Positions 1 to 10,054 of a stretch of 64,000 bases of DNA are shown piece by piece; positions within the stretch are counted from its first letter, which is position 1; every line of letters starts with the position of its first letter. This DNA comes from Gluconacetobacter diazotrophicus PA1 5. Lineage in GTDB: Bacteria; Pseudomonadota; Alphaproteobacteria; Acetobacterales; Acetobacteraceae. Both the position numbers and the translations under genes were made by a program. Location: the NCBI RefSeq assembly GCF_000067045.1, contig NC_010125.1, positions 1,340,001 to 1,404,000 on the forward strand. Direction: 5' to 3'. The notes below the pieces were generated by a model that saw only the letters and a list, made by a program, of their open reading frames with translations, searched no databases and was not told where the DNA came from.

Positions 1-68
1 GCAAGGGCGGCGGCGAATATCCGATGCAGGTCGGGTTCGGCTGGACCAACGGCACGTTGCTGGGCTGA
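1..68 (+). CDS. Alpha,alpha-trehalase, C-terminal end (partial)
   Basis: Only the last 21 codons are in the window, read in the frame that ends at TGA 66-68. The peptide ends with a GGGEYPMQVGFGWTNG stretch. This matches the C-terminal glycine-rich signature of GH37 trehalases, which has the form GGGGEY..Q.GFGWTNG. The family hydrolyses trehalose to two glucoses, usually in the periplasm or cytoplasm. The stop overlaps an ATG (TGATG) that opens the next small proline-rich frame. The motif is diagnostic but short, and the catalytic domain lies outside the window. Confidence 0.72.
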   Translation, partial: KGGGEYPMQVGFGWTNGTLLG

Positions 69-481
69 TGAACCGCTATCCGCAGGACACCCGCGTGGTC
101 CTGGACCGCAATCCACGCGCCGAACAGCCCTTCGCCCAGCCCCTGCCGCCGGTCGATGCCTACCGGGTCCAGGGGCCGACGACGGCGCCGGCCCCGGTTC
201 CGCTGCACCCCACGCCGCCGCCGGCCGCCACGGTGCAGGACAAGCCGGTCCCGTCCGGGGCGCCGGTTCCAGCCGTGTCGGGCCCGGCCCCCCCTGCGCC
301 GGCGCCTGTGGCCGCCGGATCAGACGCGGCCGACGCCGCGAAGCCGGTGCAGGGTCACGATGGCGATGGTCAGAAGGACGGCGGCCCAGGTCTGGTGCAC
401 GGTTCCGGCCCAGGCGGGAACGACCAGAAGCAGGGTGGTGATGCCCAGCGCGTACTGAATCAGGACCGCCCAGCCCATTAG
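68..481 (+). CDS. Doubtful proline-rich small protein after the trehalase
   Basis: The frame starts at an ATG overlapping the trehalase stop (TGATG), which could allow translational coupling. It encodes 137 residues. The first ~85 are Pro/Ala-rich with no recognisable domain. The last ~53 codons lie antisense to the 3' end of ctaA and are Gly/Asp/Gln-rich, as shadow frames of membrane genes often are. No signal peptide or membrane segment is visible. It may be spurious, or a real linker-like protein. If it is not real, bases 69-319 hold nothing else that I recognise. Confidence 0.22.
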
Positions 482-1420
482 CATCAGCGCGTCCTGCGCC
501 GGCTTGCCCAGTTGCGGCGTGCGCAGGCCCGCGAACAGGCAGGCCCCGATGGCCAGCGCGGTCACGGTCGCCAGCAGCCGGTGGTCGAACTGGACGGCCG
601 GCACGTTCTCGAACCAGTTCAGCCAGAACGGCGACAGCCGGGCGTAGCCATGGGGAATCAGGCGCCCGTCCATCAGCGGAAAGGTGTTGTAGGAAAAACC
701 CGCGTGGGTCCCGGCGGTAAAGCCGCCAGCGGTGATGGTGATGCCGATCAGGATCGTGGCGCACCACACCAGCCGCTTCGTCCGCACCACCGCCGCCGTG
801 GCGGGGATGAAGGCGGCGCGGGGCGTGCGGACCGACAGCGCGGTCCACAGGATGGCGATATACAGCGCGAAGGCGCAGCCCAGATGCAGGACCAGCCGCA
901 CCGGCTCGACCGCCGTGCTGTTCTGGTCGAAGCCCGATGCGACCATGAACCAGCCGATCGCCCCCTGCAGCCCGCCCAGCACGAAATACAGCAGCAGCCG
1001 CGCGATCAGTCCCCGCGTCAGCGCGCCGGTCACGGCGAACCAGACCAGCGGCGCCAGCAGCGCCAGGCTCATGACCCGGGCCCAGAACCGATGGGTCCAT
1101 TCCGCCCAGAAGATCTTCTGGAACCCGGCCAGCCCGAATCCGTCATGCAGGATCTTGTACTGCGGAATGGTCTGGTACAGCGCGAACTGCCGCTCCCATT
1201 CCGTGTGGGACAAGGGCGGGATGATGCCGGTGACCGGCCGCCAGTCCATGATCGACAGGCCCGAACCGGTCAGCCGGGTGTATCCGCCCAGCGCGATCTG
1301 GCCGATCAGCATGAAGCAGATGACGAACAGCCAGGTCGAGATACGCCTGCGGTCGCGAAGCGCGATGGGCGAGGCATCGTCGCGGCTGCCGGCCGGACGC
1401 AGGGACATGTGTGCGGACAT
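320..1420 (-). CDS. ctaA: Heme A synthase, COX15/CtaA family
   Basis: Membrane enzyme that oxidises the C8 methyl of heme O to give heme A for terminal oxidases. The 366-residue length fits the longer alphaproteobacterial/mitochondrial COX15 type. After a short basic N-terminus comes a first membrane helix followed by [16 protein letters not shown], the family hallmark. The segment EWTHRFWAR holds one heme-ligand His, and further His residues sit in FDHRLLA and VHQTWAA in the second half. About eight hydrophobic segments are visible. It stands alone, convergent with the trehalase end. It implies an aa3- or ba3-type oxidase elsewhere in the genome. Confidence 0.95.
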
Positions 1421-1477
1421 GATCGGGATTTAGACCGGCCTTGCGACGGACGGCAAGCGGATGCTAGAGCGGGCCAT

Positions 1478-1535
1478 CCCCCACCAATCGATAAACGAGC
1501 CGGTTTCCAAAAGGGCTTCGCCCTTTGGCGGACAC
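1478..1535. repeat. Composite palindromic repeat, copy 1
   Basis: Contains CGATAAACGAGCCGGTTTCC followed by an imperfect hairpin built of CCAAAAGGGC and GCCCTTTGG (1507-1528), then GCGGA. It shares its left part with the copy near 6867. The core TTTCCAAAnGG...CCTTTGG is shared with copies at 7445-7527 and 13119-13189. It lies between divergent ctaA and the TVP38-like gene, so it may fall within the leader of the latter. Confidence 0.75.
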
Positions 1536-1557
1536 CAGGCAGATCGACAAGGACGGC

Positions 1558-2256
1558 ATGACCGACGGCAATCACACCATGGACGCCCGCCCGGCGGCCC
1601 TGGCGCGCCCCGCCCTGATGGTGGCCGCGTGCGTCGCCGCCGGGCTGGTGCTGCGTTTCGCCCCCGGGCTGCACGGGGTGATGGCCGATACCGCGCTGCT
1701 GCGCGGCGGGGCGTGGGGCCGGGTGGTGTTCCTGCTGGCGGGGTCGGTGATCTGCGCCGTGGGGCTGCCGCGCCAGCTTGTCTGCTTTGCCGCCGGGGTG
1801 GCGTACGGCCCGCTGGACGGCATCGCGCTGGCCACGCTGGCCACGCTGGCCGGGGCGGTCACCGGCTTTGCCTGGGCGCGCGGGGTCGGGCGGGCCGCGC
1901 TGCGGCGGCGGCTGTCGGGGCGGCTGGCCCGGCTGGACGGGTTCGTCTCGGCCCATCCGTTCACCGCGATCCTGACGCTGCGCCTGCTGCCGGTCGGCTC
2001 GGCGCTGATGCTGAACCTGCTGGCGGGGGTTTCCGGGGCGGGGCTGCGCCCCTTCCTTCTGGCCACCCTGGCCGGCAGCCTGCCGCAGACGGTCGTCTTC
2101 GTGCTGCTGGGCAGCGGGGCGCGGATCGGCCATGGCTGGCAGGTGGCGCTGGCGGCGGTGCTGTTCGCGGGGTCGGCGGCGCTGGGCCTGTGGCTGATGC
2201 GCCGCCTGGCGAATGGGGACACCGTGCCCCTCGCCACCGCCACCGACAGAACGTGA
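1558..2256 (+). CDS. TVP38/TMEM64 (SNARE/DedA-like) family membrane protein
   Basis: A 232-residue integral membrane protein with about five hydrophobic segments. The family core is recognisable: GLPRQLVCFAAGVAYG (residues ~75-90), LATLAGAVTGFAWARG, then RLLPVGSALMLNLLAGV and LAGSLPQTVVFVLLGSGA. DedA/VTT proteins are linked to lipid or polyprenyl-phosphate handling, but the substrate here is unknown. ATG 1558 is preferred because AAGGAC lies just upstream; the longer frame from 1525 would start inside the palindromic repeat. ATG 1579 is an alternative. It is monocistronic. Confidence 0.82.
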   Translation: MTDGNHTMDARPAALARPALMVAACVAAGLVLRFAPGLHGVMADTALLRGGAWGRVVFLLAGSVICAVGLPRQLVCFAAGVAYGPLDGIALATLATLAGAVTGFAWARGVGRAALRRRLSGRLARLDGFVSAHPFTAILTLRLLPVGSALMLNLLAGVSGAGLRPFLLATLAGSLPQTVVFVLLGSGARIGHGWQVALAAVLFAGSAALGLWLMRRLANGDTVPLATATDRT

Positions 2257-2427
2257 AAGTGCCATCTTGCCGCCGGCTTTGCCCGGTCCGATGTCTTCGC
2301 GGGACCCGGGCATGCTGTTGCGGGGATGCACCGCGTACGACGAATTGCAGCCTTACTGTAATTATATGATGAAAAACGACAGGCCGCTGCGATAGTACGG
2401 CCTGACGATCTCTAACGGAGTGCCGCC

Positions 2428-3735
2428 ATGGCGTCTTCCGCGACAGCCGCGAGATCCGACGATGCCCCTGTTTCCGCCGTCGCCGCCGGGTCCATGAGCT
2501 GGATAGCCATCCTGCTGGGGTTCCTCACGGCCGTGGGGCCGGTATCGACGGATATCTACCTTCCCGCCTTTCCGGCGCTGGAAGCGTCACTGCACGCGCC
2601 TGCCGGCTCGGCGGAAATGACGCTGGCCGTCTGGTTCGTCGGGCTGGCGGTCGGGCAGATCACGATGGGCCCGGTGTCGGACCGGTTCGGCCGGCGCATG
2701 CCCATGCTGGTGGGCACGCTGGTCTATACCCTGGCCTCGGTCGGCTGCGCCGTGGCGCCCGATATCTGGACGTTTTCCAGCTTCCGCCTGCTGGCGTCGC
2801 TGGGGGCGTCGGCCAGCCTGGTGATCCCCAGCGCCTGCGTGCGCGACCTGTCCCACGGGAACGAGGCCGCGCGCCTGATGTCGCGGCTGGTGCTGGTCAT
2901 GGGCGTGGTGCCGATCCTGGCGCCGACCCTGGGCGGCTTCGTGCTGTCCTTCACCACCTGGCGGTCGATCTTCTGGGCGTCGGCGGTCTACGGGCTGATC
3001 TGCACGTTCCTGATCGCGCGGGTCCTGCCGGAAACCCTGGCCGCCCACGACCGCAGCGTGATGCCCCCGGTGGCGCTGGCCGGCCGCTACCTGACGCTGG
3101 TGCGGGACCGGGGCTTCATCACCAATGCCCTGGTGGCGGGCTTCGGGGCGTTCATGTCGTTCACCTACCTGTCGGCGGCGCCGTCGGTCTTCATCCATCT
3201 GTTCGGGTTCTCGCCCGCGCAGTTCGGCATGCTGTTCGGGGTGTTCGCCGTCTGCATGATCGGGGCGTCGCAACTGAACGGCGTGCTGGTCGGGCGGATC
3301 GACGCCACGCGCATCCTGGGCATTTCGGTCGGGACCGCCGTGCTGGGAACGGTGGCGATGACGGTGGTGTCGATCGTCATGGCCTTCGCGATGAAGGGGG
3401 GCGTCATGCTGCATAGCCTGGCGCTGGTGCCGCTGGTCCTGACGATGATGGTGGCGCTCGGCACCACCGGCATCATCGGGCCGAACGCCACGGTGGGGGC
3501 CATGGCCGACCATCCGCGCCTGGCCGGCAGCGCCTCGGCGTTCGTCGGCACGCTGCAATACGTGCTGGGCGCCGTCGCGGGCGCCATCGTGGGCATGCTG
3601 CCCGCCACCACCCCGGTGCCGATGTCCGGCGTCATGCTGACGGGCGCCGTCATCATGCTGCTGATGGTGCTGCTGCGGCCCGCCCGCCGGCCGGGCGAGG
3701 CCACCGTCCCGGCCGACCTTCCGATGATGCACTGA
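2428..3735 (+). CDS. Bcr/CflA family multidrug efflux transporter (MFS)
   Basis: A 435-residue, 12-helix major facilitator. The first helix carries the Bcr/CflA signature [12 protein letters not shown]. The loop between helices 2 and 3 reads [16 protein letters not shown] (MFS motif A), and a helix-5 region resembles the drug:H+ antiporter motif C ([12 protein letters not shown]). Members export chloramphenicol, bicyclomycin, sulfonamides or small metabolites such as cysteine; the substrate cannot be read from sequence. The start ATG is preceded by AACGGAG at good spacing. It is flanked by unrelated genes, with no adjacent regulator. Confidence 0.93.
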   Translation: MASSATAARSDDAPVSAVAAGSMSWIAILLGFLTAVGPVSTDIYLPAFPALEASLHAPAGSAEMTLAVWFVGLAVGQITMGPVSDRFGRRMPMLVGTLVYTLASVGCAVAPDIWTFSSFRLLASLGASASLVIPSACVRDLSHGNEAARLMSRLVLVMGVVPILAPTLGGFVLSFTTWRSIFWASAVYGLICTFLIARVLPETLAAHDRSVMPPVALAGRYLTLVRDRGFITNALVAGFGAFMSFTYLSAAPSVFIHLFGFSPAQFGMLFGVFAVCMIGASQLNGVLVGRIDATRILGISVGTAVLGTVAMTVVSIVMAFAMKGGVMLHSLALVPLVLTMMVALGTTGIIGPNATVGAMADHPRLAGSASAFVGTLQYVLGAVAGAIVGMLPATTPVPMSGVMLTGAVIMLLMVLLRPARRPGEATVPADLPMMH

Positions 3736-3883
3736 CGCTTGCCTCGGCGATTGCCTCGACGATTGCCTCCCTGGCGGCGGCAGGTTACAGCAGGGCACGT
3801 TTTTCACGGTCCGGACGGCAGGTCCGGCCCGGTTCCTGTCATGGAATGACGAGTTTGGGGTGGATTGGGATTTGGGCACGGAC

Positions 3884-4414
3884 ATGACGACCGCCACGAT
3901 GGACCTGAAGCAGCATATTCGCGGCATCCCGGATTTTCCGAAGCCGGGCATCCTGTTCTACGATATCTCCACCCTGATGCGGAACGCGGATGCGTGGCAG
4001 GTGGCGATGGGCCGGCTGACGCACGCTGTCGCCCCGTGGGCACCGGACATGCTGGCGGCGATCGAATCGCGCGGCTTCCTGACCGCCGCCCCGCTGGCCA
4101 GCAACCTGGGCTGCGGGCTGGTCATGCTGCGCAAGCCGGGCAAGCTGCCGGGTGAAACCGTGTCCCACACCTACGACCTGGAATATGGCAGCGACACGCT
4201 GCACATCCAGGCCGACGCCATCCGCCCCGGCCAGCGCGTGGTGGTGATGGACGACCTGCTGGCCACCGGCGGCACCCTCGCCGCCTCGGTGGCGCTGCTG
4301 CGCAAGGTCGGGGCGGATGTCGTCGGCGCGTCGGTCCTGGTGGAACTGCGCGCCCTTGGCGGCCGCCAGCGGCTGGACGTGCCGGTCCAGGCCCTGATTT
4401 CCTACGACGACTGA
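3884..4414 (+). CDS. apt: Adenine phosphoribosyltransferase
   Basis: Purine salvage enzyme converting adenine and PRPP to AMP in the cytosol. Residues near the start read [15 protein letters not shown], a near-perfect APT N-terminal motif. [10 protein letters not shown] and the PRPP-binding loop [14 protein letters not shown] follow, and the C-terminus has the usual [11 protein letters not shown]. The frame stays open back to a GTG at 3860, but ATG 3884 (176 residues) or ATG 3899 (171 residues, aligning with typical APT starts) is more likely. No strong Shine-Dalgarno decides between them. It is monocistronic. Confidence 0.95.
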   Translation: MTTATMDLKQHIRGIPDFPKPGILFYDISTLMRNADAWQVAMGRLTHAVAPWAPDMLAAIESRGFLTAAPLASNLGCGLVMLRKPGKLPGETVSHTYDLEYGSDTLHIQADAIRPGQRVVVMDDLLATGGTLAASVALLRKVGADVVGASVLVELRALGGRQRLDVPVQALISYDD

Positions 4415-4573
4415 CGTCGATACCCCGCCGCCGGCCCGGTCGTCCGGCCCGCGCGGTGGGATACGTTTTGGTGGCCTCTGCTATTCGGTTCGCTCCCTGT
4501 CGGCCGGCGGCGAGGTGATCTAGAAGGAAGAAAGAACCGCGCCAGGCGGGCCGGTCACAGCGTAGGAGCATCG

Positions 4574-4585
4574 ATGCCGGGATGA
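4574..4585 (+). promoter_or_regulatory. Three-codon mini-ORF overlapping the FUSC start
   Basis: A Shine-Dalgarno AGGAG (4565-4569) sits 4 bases before ATG 4574. That ATG opens an ORF reading Met-Pro-Gly-stop, whose TGA (4583-4585) overlaps the ATG (4582) of the FUSC gene. The Shine-Dalgarno is about 12 bases from ATG 4582, longer than ideal. Reinitiation from the mini-ORF could therefore feed the exporter. This is inferred from spacing only. Confidence 0.35.
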
Positions 4586-6840
4586 GAAGCCTCGTGCCGG
4601 CGCTGACCTTGGCGTTGACCCATGTAACGACCCTGACCCAGACGCGCCTGCGCGACCTGTGGTCGTGCCTGTGGTCGGGCAAGCCGCGTCGGCAGGACCA
4701 TCTGCGCTGGCTCTATGCCCCCGACCTGGTGACGTTCGGCTACGCGCTGCGCACCACCATCACCTCGCTGATCGCGCTGGGCATCGCGCTGTGGTGGGAA
4801 CTGGGCAGCCCGCAATGGGCGGCGCTGACGGTCTGGATGGTCGCCCAGGGCACGCGGGGCAAAAGCGTGGCCAAGGCGCGCTGGCACATGTTCGGCATGG
4901 TCGTCGGCACGATCTGCGCCGTGGCGCTGGTGGCGGCGTTCCCGCAGGCGCCGGTGCTGTTCATCGTGGCGCTGGCGGTCGGGATCGGCCTGTTCTGCTT
5001 CGTCGGCACGCTGCTGCCCGGCCCGGCGACGATGACCAACTACCGTATCCACGGCATGCGGGCCAGCGGCTTCACCTACGCCATCATCGCCCTGGACGGC
5101 ATCGCGGACCCCGAGCACATCTTCCAGATCGCCATGGCCCGCGCGACCTATATCGTGCTGGGCATCGTGCTGGAATCCACGGTCTCGTCGCTGTTCCAGT
5201 TCCGTCTGGGGGAACGGGCGCGCGACCGGCTGACGCATAATTTCCTGACCGCCATCGACGGCGCGGCGCGGGCGCTGGCGGCGCTGCTGGCCGGTGACGC
5301 GCAGGTCCTGTCGAAGGCGCGCGGCCTGTTTTCCACCATCACCTCGCTCAGCGACCAGATCGAATTCGCCGAGGTCGAGATGGGCCGCCATCACGGGCAC
5401 GAAGGCGATCACGCCCGCGCGGCGCTGGCACGCGTGGCGGTGCTGCTGTCGCGCGGGCTGGACATGGCGGCGCTGATGCACATGCCCGACTGCGTGCCGG
5501 GCGACGCCTTCCACGCGACGGCCGACCGGGTGCGCGCCTTCCTGCTCGACCTCCCCGCCCGGCTCGAGGAACGCGACATCGGCCCGACCCTGCAGCGGCT
5601 GGCCGCCCTGCGGGCCGACTGCCGGCAGGCGGTCGCGGAATCGCTCGGCACCGAAATGGGCAGCGACACGCTTCCGCCCGTCGCGACCGACGACGCCGCG
5701 ACGCTGCATCACCAGCACCAGCGCATTCTGCATCACGGGCTGGATGCGATGCTGGAGGACCTGGAACAGGCGATCATCCAGTTCGAGGCCAGCCTGCACC
5801 CCCTGCCGCACGACCATTTCCACTATCGCATCAAGACCTTCCGCGACTGGCAGCAGGCGGTGGCCAACAGCCTGCGTGCCTCGGTCACGATCTTCGGTGC
5901 CGGCGTGATCTGGATCACCACCGGCTGGTCCGACGGGCTGCTGTTCCTGATGTTCGTCTCCATCGTCTGCAGCCTGTTCTCGACCCTGGAAAAACCGGCC
6001 CTGGCGACCCAGGCCTTCCTCACCGGGGCGTTCTGGGCGGTCGGCGCGGCGGGCGTGCTGGTGCTGTGGGCCCTGGCGAAGCCCACGACGTACGAAATCA
6101 TGGCCCTGTGCTTCAGCCTGCCGATGCTGGCGGGCGGGCTGGCCTTCGCCTACCCGACCATCGTCCTGGCGGCGGTCTCGTACAACCTGTTCCTGCCCAT
6201 CCTGGTCGGGCCGGGAAATCAGTCGCGGCTGGACGAAATCGCGTTCTTCAACACCGCCATGCCGCTGATCCTGGCGCTGTGGTACGCGATGTGGACGTTC
6301 CGGCTGGTGCTGCCGTTCGACACCAACGCCATGCGCTGGCAGATGCGCACCGGCATCCTGAAAGGGCTGCGGCTGCTGGCACGTTCGCGCACCCTGCCGA
6401 CCACGCTCTATGTCGTCGAACGGAACGTGGACCGCTTCGTCCGCCTGCTGACCAATACGGAGGCGACGCCCGAACCGGTGGTCGATGCGTATCTGAAGGG
6501 CATATTGTCGGCAATGTCGATCGGGCTGAACGTCATCCGCCTGCGCGCCATCCTGGCCCGCAACGTGCTGCCGGCCCGCTCGCACCAGGTGATCGAGGAA
6601 GTGATGGGCCGCATGGCCCAGTTCAGCGGCCGCTATGGCGGTCATTACGGCCGCACCGCCCGGTCGGCGAAACTGGCGATAAACCGCATCGTGGGCGAAG
6701 CGGGGCGCGAATCCAACCTGGCGGTGCGCATGGAAATGGACCGCGCCCTGGCCAGCCTGACGGTGATTTCCTACGAACTCGACACCAACCAGATGTTCTT
6801 CGACGCCTCCAGCCCCTACCTGGACCCGGTATTCGGCTAG
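4582..6840 (+). CDS. FUSC family (fusaric acid resistance/aromatic acid exporter-like) inner membrane protein
   Basis: A 752-residue protein with the duplicated FUSC layout. There is a first block of about five to six helices (residues ~50-200, including QWAALTVWMVAQGTRG and the conserved HMFGMVVGT). A long cytosolic middle (~210-425) follows, with helical, Arg/Glu-rich sequence. A second helical block (~430-570) and a soluble C-terminal domain finish it. FUSC proteins export fusaric acid, p-hydroxybenzoate or similar weak acids, often with AaeA-like adaptors. No adaptor or outer membrane factor is adjacent, so it may act alone or with partners elsewhere. Confidence 0.87.
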   Translation: MRSLVPALTLALTHVTTLTQTRLRDLWSCLWSGKPRRQDHLRWLYAPDLVTFGYALRTTITSLIALGIALWWELGSPQWAALTVWMVAQGTRGKSVAKARWHMFGMVVGTICAVALVAAFPQAPVLFIVALAVGIGLFCFVGTLLPGPATMTNYRIHGMRASGFTYAIIALDGIADPEHIFQIAMARATYIVLGIVLESTVSSLFQFRLGERARDRLTHNFLTAIDGAARALAALLAGDAQVLSKARGLFSTITSLSDQIEFAEVEMGRHHGHEGDHARAALARVAVLLSRGLDMAALMHMPDCVPGDAFHATADRVRAFLLDLPARLEERDIGPTLQRLAALRADCRQAVAESLGTEMGSDTLPPVATDDAATLHHQHQRILHHGLDAMLEDLEQAIIQFEASLHPLPHDHFHYRIKTFRDWQQAVANSLRASVTIFGAGVIWITTGWSDGLLFLMFVSIVCSLFSTLEKPALATQAFLTGAFWAVGAAGVLVLWALAKPTTYEIMALCFSLPMLAGGLAFAYPTIVLAAVSYNLFLPILVGPGNQSRLDEIAFFNTAMPLILALWYAMWTFRLVLPFDTNAMRWQMRTGILKGLRLLARSRTLPTTLYVVERNVDRFVRLLTNTEATPEPVVDAYLKGILSAMSIGLNVIRLRAILARNVLPARSHQVIEEVMGRMAQFSGRYGGHYGRTARSAKLAINRIVGEAGRESNLAVRMEMDRALASLTVISYELDTNQMFFDASSPYLDPVFG

Positions 6841-6866
6841 GTGGAAGGCGGGCCCGGCCCTGCCTC

Positions 6867-6902
6867 CGATAAACGTACGGTCCGGATTTCCAAAGGAAAT
6901 TC
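6867..6902. repeat. Composite palindromic repeat, partial copy 2
   Basis: Reads CGATAAACG, a short spacer, then CCGGATTTCCAAAGGAAAT. The left half matches copy 1 (1478-1535), and TTTCCAAAGG (6887-6896) matches copy 3. The right half of the hairpin is replaced by AT-rich DNA, although ATTTCC-AAA-GGAAAT is itself palindromic. It marks the left border of the AT-rich patch that holds the 118-residue gene. Confidence 0.55.
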
Positions 6903-6978
6903 TGTATTATAAAATAATAGCTACTGCTCGATGATATAAAATTGTTCCAAATAGATTGGACGTCACGCTGGGGATCGT

Positions 6979-7335
6979 ATGATGGGAAGATCTATATATG
7001 CGGATAAAGTGAAAGTATCACTCGGAGTGATCGTGCCACTCGTATTGATGATCTATGCGGGCCCATTCCCGGTGAAAATAAATTCAGGATTATTATTGTT
7101 TGATCTTGTATCCATTTTCGCCGTGTGTCTTGTTTTTTATACCCTTCTCAAGGGTGGGATCGATCGTAGTCTGAAGTGCGTCACAAGAAATGCCATGGGA
7201 TATTGTTTGTGCGCATTTTTTATGATCATGTATAGAAATGGAGTGATCTCAAACGGCACTCTGTCGGGTGCCTTGGCAGTATCTCCCCTGATCGGGTATG
7301 TTTTTTCTTCATGCGCGTCCCGGGATCACTGGTGA
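6979..7335 (+). CDS. Small AT-rich orphan membrane protein
   Basis: A 118-residue frame with codon use unlike all its neighbours: many A/T-ending codons (ATA, TTA, TAT, AAA) in a genome where GC-ending codons dominate. About four hydrophobic segments are visible: VSLGVIVPLVLMIYAGPFPV, LLFDLVSIFAVCLVFYTLL, MGYCLCAFFMIMY and a C-terminal segment around LAVSPLIGYVFSS. It starts at ATG 6979 or 6982 after CTGGGG. I do not recognise the family. The frame is free of stops despite the AT-rich sequence, which argues for a real, probably transferred gene. No mobility gene is adjacent. Confidence 0.6.
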   Translation: MMGRSIYADKVKVSLGVIVPLVLMIYAGPFPVKINSGLLLFDLVSIFAVCLVFYTLLKGGIDRSLKCVTRNAMGYCLCAFFMIMYRNGVISNGTLSGALAVSPLIGYVFSSCASRDHW

Positions 7336-7383
7336 TTCTGTCGGGAATTTTTGTCGATCATTCTTATGAATGAAAGGAAAACA

Positions 7384-7429
7384 CTCAATAAATAAGGGGT
7401 CTCATTCGAAACGCCCGGTATTTATTGAG
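7384..7429. repeat. 11-bp inverted repeat after the orphan gene
   Basis: CTCAATAAATA (7384-7394) and TATTTATTGAG (7419-7429) are perfect complements around a 24-base loop. It lies 50 bases downstream of the orphan gene's stop. It could be a weak terminator or part of the end of an acquired segment. No T-tract follows. Confidence 0.5.
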
Positions 7430-7444
7430 GAAAGCCCGGACCCG

Positions 7445-7527
7445 GCAGGGCGTGATGCCCTGCACCCCGATAATGGAATGGTTTCCAAAGGCCGCCGGCC
7501 TTTGGCGGGTCCAGGGCAGGGCCCTGG
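7445..7527. repeat. Composite palindromic repeat, copy 3 (three hairpins)
   Basis: Three adjacent stem-loops: GCAGGGC-GTGAT-GCCCTGC (7445-7463); CCAAAGGCC-GCC-GGCCTTTGG (7485-7505); and CCAGGGC-AGG-GCCCTGG (7511-7527). The first two recur at 13119-13189 with compensatory base changes. It lies between the convergent orphan gene and accC and probably ends both transcripts. Confidence 0.82.
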
Positions 7528-7537
7528 CCTTTCGACC

Positions 7538-8880
<1,343 letters not shown>

Positions 8881-8881
<1 letters not shown>

Positions 8882-9324
8882 TACTCGATGATGGCCAGGG
8901 CTTCGCCGAATTCCACCGGATCGCCCGATGCGACCAGCAGCGTCTTCAGCGTGCCCGCGCGGGGGGCCTTGATCTGGTTGAACGTCTTCATCGCCTCGAT
9001 CAGCATCAGGGTCTGTCCGGCGGTAACGCTCTGCCCCTCGGTCACGAAGGGGGGCGAGCCCGGATCGGGCGTCAGGTAGGCCACGCCCACCATCGGGCTG
9101 GTCACCGCGCCCGGATGCTTGGCGGGATCGACCGGCATCGCGGCGGCCGGGGCGGCCGCGGTCGCGACGGGGGCGGCCGGTACGGCATGCAGCGCGCCGG
9201 CGGCGGCGCGGACCACGCGGATGCGATTGTCCTTCTCCGCGATCTCGATCTCGGTCAGGCCGGTTTCGGTCAGGATTTCTGCCAATGCCCGAATGGCATC
9301 CGCGTCCACGAGCAGTCGGCTCAT
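8881..9324 (-). CDS. accB: Biotin carboxyl carrier protein of acetyl-CoA carboxylase
   Basis: A 147-residue carrier. The N-terminal third reads [20 protein letters not shown] and is followed by an Ala/Pro/Val-rich hinge (~40-70). The C-terminal biotinyl domain holds the biotinylation motif EAMKTFNQI (Lys in AMK). Start ATG 9324 overlaps the aroQ stop by four bases; the longer frame to 9426 would run through the aroQ coding end and is rejected. It works with AccC, and with AccA/AccD encoded elsewhere. Confidence 0.97.
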
Positions 9325-9776
9325 CGATCGTCCTCGTCCAGAATCATGTCTGTCATCGCCTGAAGCGCCAAAGCATAGCCGCGTACTCCCAGGCCGCAGA
9401 TGACGCCCACGGCGGCACGGGAGCAATAGGTATGGTGGCGGAACTCCTCACGTCGATGAATGTTGGAAATATGGATTTCGACCACCGGCAGATCGACCGC
9501 CAGCAGCGCGTCGAGCAGGGCGATGGAAGTGTGGCCGTAGGCGGCCGGATTGATCACGATCCCCCGCGCGCGGTTGCGGCATTCCTGAACCCACGACACC
9601 AGCTCGCCCTCGCCGTTGGTCTGGCGGAAGTCGATGGCGACATCCAGGCGCTCGGCGGCCTGGATGCAGATCTGCTCCACGTCGTCCAGGGTCGCGCGAC
9701 CATAGACTTCGGGCTGGCGCAGTCCGAGCATGTTGAGGTTGGGTCCGTTCAGGACGGCGATCAGGGGGCGCACCAT
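9321..9776 (-). CDS. aroQ: 3-dehydroquinate dehydratase, type II
   Basis: Shikimate-pathway enzyme removing water from 3-dehydroquinate. It is 151 residues, the type II length. The N-terminus has [19 protein letters not shown], with the catalytic Tyr in EVYG and the conserved Arg in [21 protein letters not shown], the [13 protein letters not shown] loop and the VVEIHISN motif with catalytic His follow. ATG 9776 gives the canonical start, and the frame further upstream is non-homologous. The aroQ-accB-accC order is a common alphaproteobacterial arrangement, and the genes overlap. Confidence 0.97.
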   Translation of the reverse strand: MVRPLIAVLNGPNLNMLGLRQPEVYGRATLDDVEQICIQAAERLDVAIDFRQTNGEGELVSWVQECRNRARGIVINPAAYGHTSIALLDALLAVDLPVVEIHISNIHRREEFRHHTYCSRAAVGVICGLGVRGYALALQAMTDMILDEDDR

Positions 9777-10054
9777 GGTGACAGGCGCCGTAGCACGACC
9801 GTCAATCCGTTCCAAGAGAATGATCGTCGGCCCGCCCGCCCGGCCACGGGCCCGGCGGGGTGCAAGGGGGGACTGCGGCGGCAGGTACGCCGGGGCACCG
9901 GGATAATAATGATGACCCAAAATTGCCACATTCTCCCCCACAGGATTGAATCAGCGGCGAAAGCACCGGCAACATCGCGGCATCGCCCGGTCCTGCGGGG
10001 GGACGTGCGGTGAAAAAGCCTTGAGTTCCGGGGAACGGGACTGTTGTATGCCCG

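Noticed and set aside
512-1561. A 349-residue plus-strand frame opposite ctaA.
   Set aside because: Low-complexity Arg/Gln/Gly-rich product, fully antisense to a clear heme A synthase.
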